Assembly: GCA_026954325.1 (NCBI GenBank)
Contig: JAIXKK010000216.1
Coordinates: 17,961 to 81,960, forward strand
Source: Bryobacterales bacterium
Lineage (GTDB): Bacteria > Acidobacteriota > Terriglobia > Bryobacterales > Bryobacteraceae
Length of the DNA: 64,000 nt
Direction of reading: 5' to 3'
Position numbers and translations under genes: made by a program. Below are positions 63,516 through 64,000 of the stretch, piece after piece (position 1 is the first letter of the stretch; each line of letters begins with the position of its first letter). The notes beneath the pieces are model-generated. The model was not told where the DNA came from. It did no database searches and worked only from the letters and a program-made list of their open reading frames with translations.

Positions 63516-64000
63516 ATGAAACTCTGGGGGTCATCTGCGTTGCTGCTCGTGGCAACGTTATACCTGACATTCACTACCCCAACGGTAGTGAGGGCGCAGT
63601 CCGGACCCAGGTTAGTGGGAACCTGACCGGAAGGGCCGTTTCAATATAATCCACGATCAAGCGCGCGCCGTCCCGGCTTGGTGAATCCGCTGTGCGGAAC
63701 GGTGGGTGGACCGGCGGTTGCCAGTTCGGATTGCGATTCGCAGTCGGGCCGTGAATGGGAAGGAATCGCTTCAACCGATTACTTCACCGTCGAGCCGACT
63801 GTGTATTCGCCCCCGAACCCCGATGTCGCGGTGGGACCTGATGACATTTTGACGGTGGTGAACCGTACCATCGCGCGCTACCCGAATCCGAACGCCCCGG
63901 CTTACAACAACGGCGGCGGAACGGCTTCGGTGAACTATGACGTAGCGGGCGCGTATCTGTTCTCACCCTCGTCGCGGCAGTTTTTGGATGTGTGGCTGGG
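63516..64000 (+). pseudogene. second copy of the SLH protein gene, with an early stop; runs off the window
   Basis: Starts with ATG 63516 (ribosome site GGAGG) and a signal peptide very like the first copy's. At 63624-63626 a TGA replaces the GGA of the first copy, cutting the product to 36 residues. After the stop the reading continues in frame as PEGPFQYNPRSSARRPGL and on to the edge. From about 63713 the DNA appears identical to the first copy (from about 60397), while the first 190 bases differ. It may be a pseudogene or an assembly artefact. Confidence 0.75.

Noticed and set aside
63624..63626. TGA as a selenocysteine or recoded codon
   Set aside because: The first copy has Gly here, no stem-loop of the selenocysteine type was seen, and a nonsense change is simpler.
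1..64000. tRNA, rRNA or CRISPR features
   Set aside because: No cloverleaf-like gene, rRNA segment or regularly spaced repeat array was found by eye in the gaps between genes.

Overview
The window reads as the chromosome of a high-GC Gram-negative soil bacterium, most likely an acidobacterium of the Bryobacterales/Solibacter type. The grounds are two very large Oar-like TonB-dependent receptors with an N-terminal carboxypeptidase-regulatory domain, two exported enzymes carrying the C-terminal domain characteristic of Solibacter-type secreted proteins, many Tat or lipoprotein exports, and a PEGA-domain serine/threonine kinase. Assignment rests on family knowledge and was not tested by a search. 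No rRNA, tRNA or CRISPR array was seen.

Layout. 1-7.6 kb (minus strand): a sigma-factor-like gene cut by the left edge, an ALDH7-type aldehyde dehydrogenase, and three exported enzymes (GH29 fucosidase, calcineurin-like phosphatase, CotH-like protein); the last has a sigma-54-like promoter. 7.8-11.6 kb (plus): kdsD, a YyaL-type thioredoxin-domain protein and tpx. 11.6-12.4 kb: a frameshifted exported protein. 12.5-14.1 kb: a two-gene ABC exporter. 14.1-24.3 kb (minus): a tripartite RND efflux operon followed in the same direction by a four-gene block that looks like a split MprF (separate flippase and synthase) with two AcvB/VirJ-type lipid hydrolases. 24.4-26.1 kb: an insertion sequence with a DDE transposase, paired end repeats and three consecutive hairpins. 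26.1-34.6 kb: uup, a DUF3500-like protein, glgC, rnj, a GlcD-like flavin oxidase and a Tat-type aldo/keto reductase. 34.7-35.6 kb: a decayed patch with vapC, a frameshifted antitoxin and an aldolase relic. 35.8-38.6 kb: a thiolase and a serine/threonine kinase. 38.7-50.3 kb (minus): two TonB receptors flanking a TPR protein, an MFS transporter and a glycosyltransferase fused to a RimI-like acetyltransferase. 50.6-58.7 kb: an internally duplicated unknown protein, lysA, a GAF/SpoIIE phosphatase, deoC and rpiB with N-terminal extensions, a NicO metal exporter and rsgA. 58.8-64 kb: a catalytically degenerate Y-family polymerase under a palindromic operator, then a large S-layer-homology protein and the start of a near-identical second copy broken by a stop codon.

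How the genes work together. The clearest system is envelope defence: efflux pump plus predicted synthesis, flipping and hydrolysis of aminoacyl-phosphatidylglycerol. The second theme is uptake and breakdown of external polymers (TonB receptors, fucosidase, exported phosphatase). The deoC-rpiB pair resembles enzymes of sugar-phosphate bacterial microcompartments, but no shell gene is present here. Several genes are broken (11.6-12.4 kb, 35.1-35.6 kb, 63.5 kb onward), so either this genome tolerates decay or the assembly carries single-base errors.
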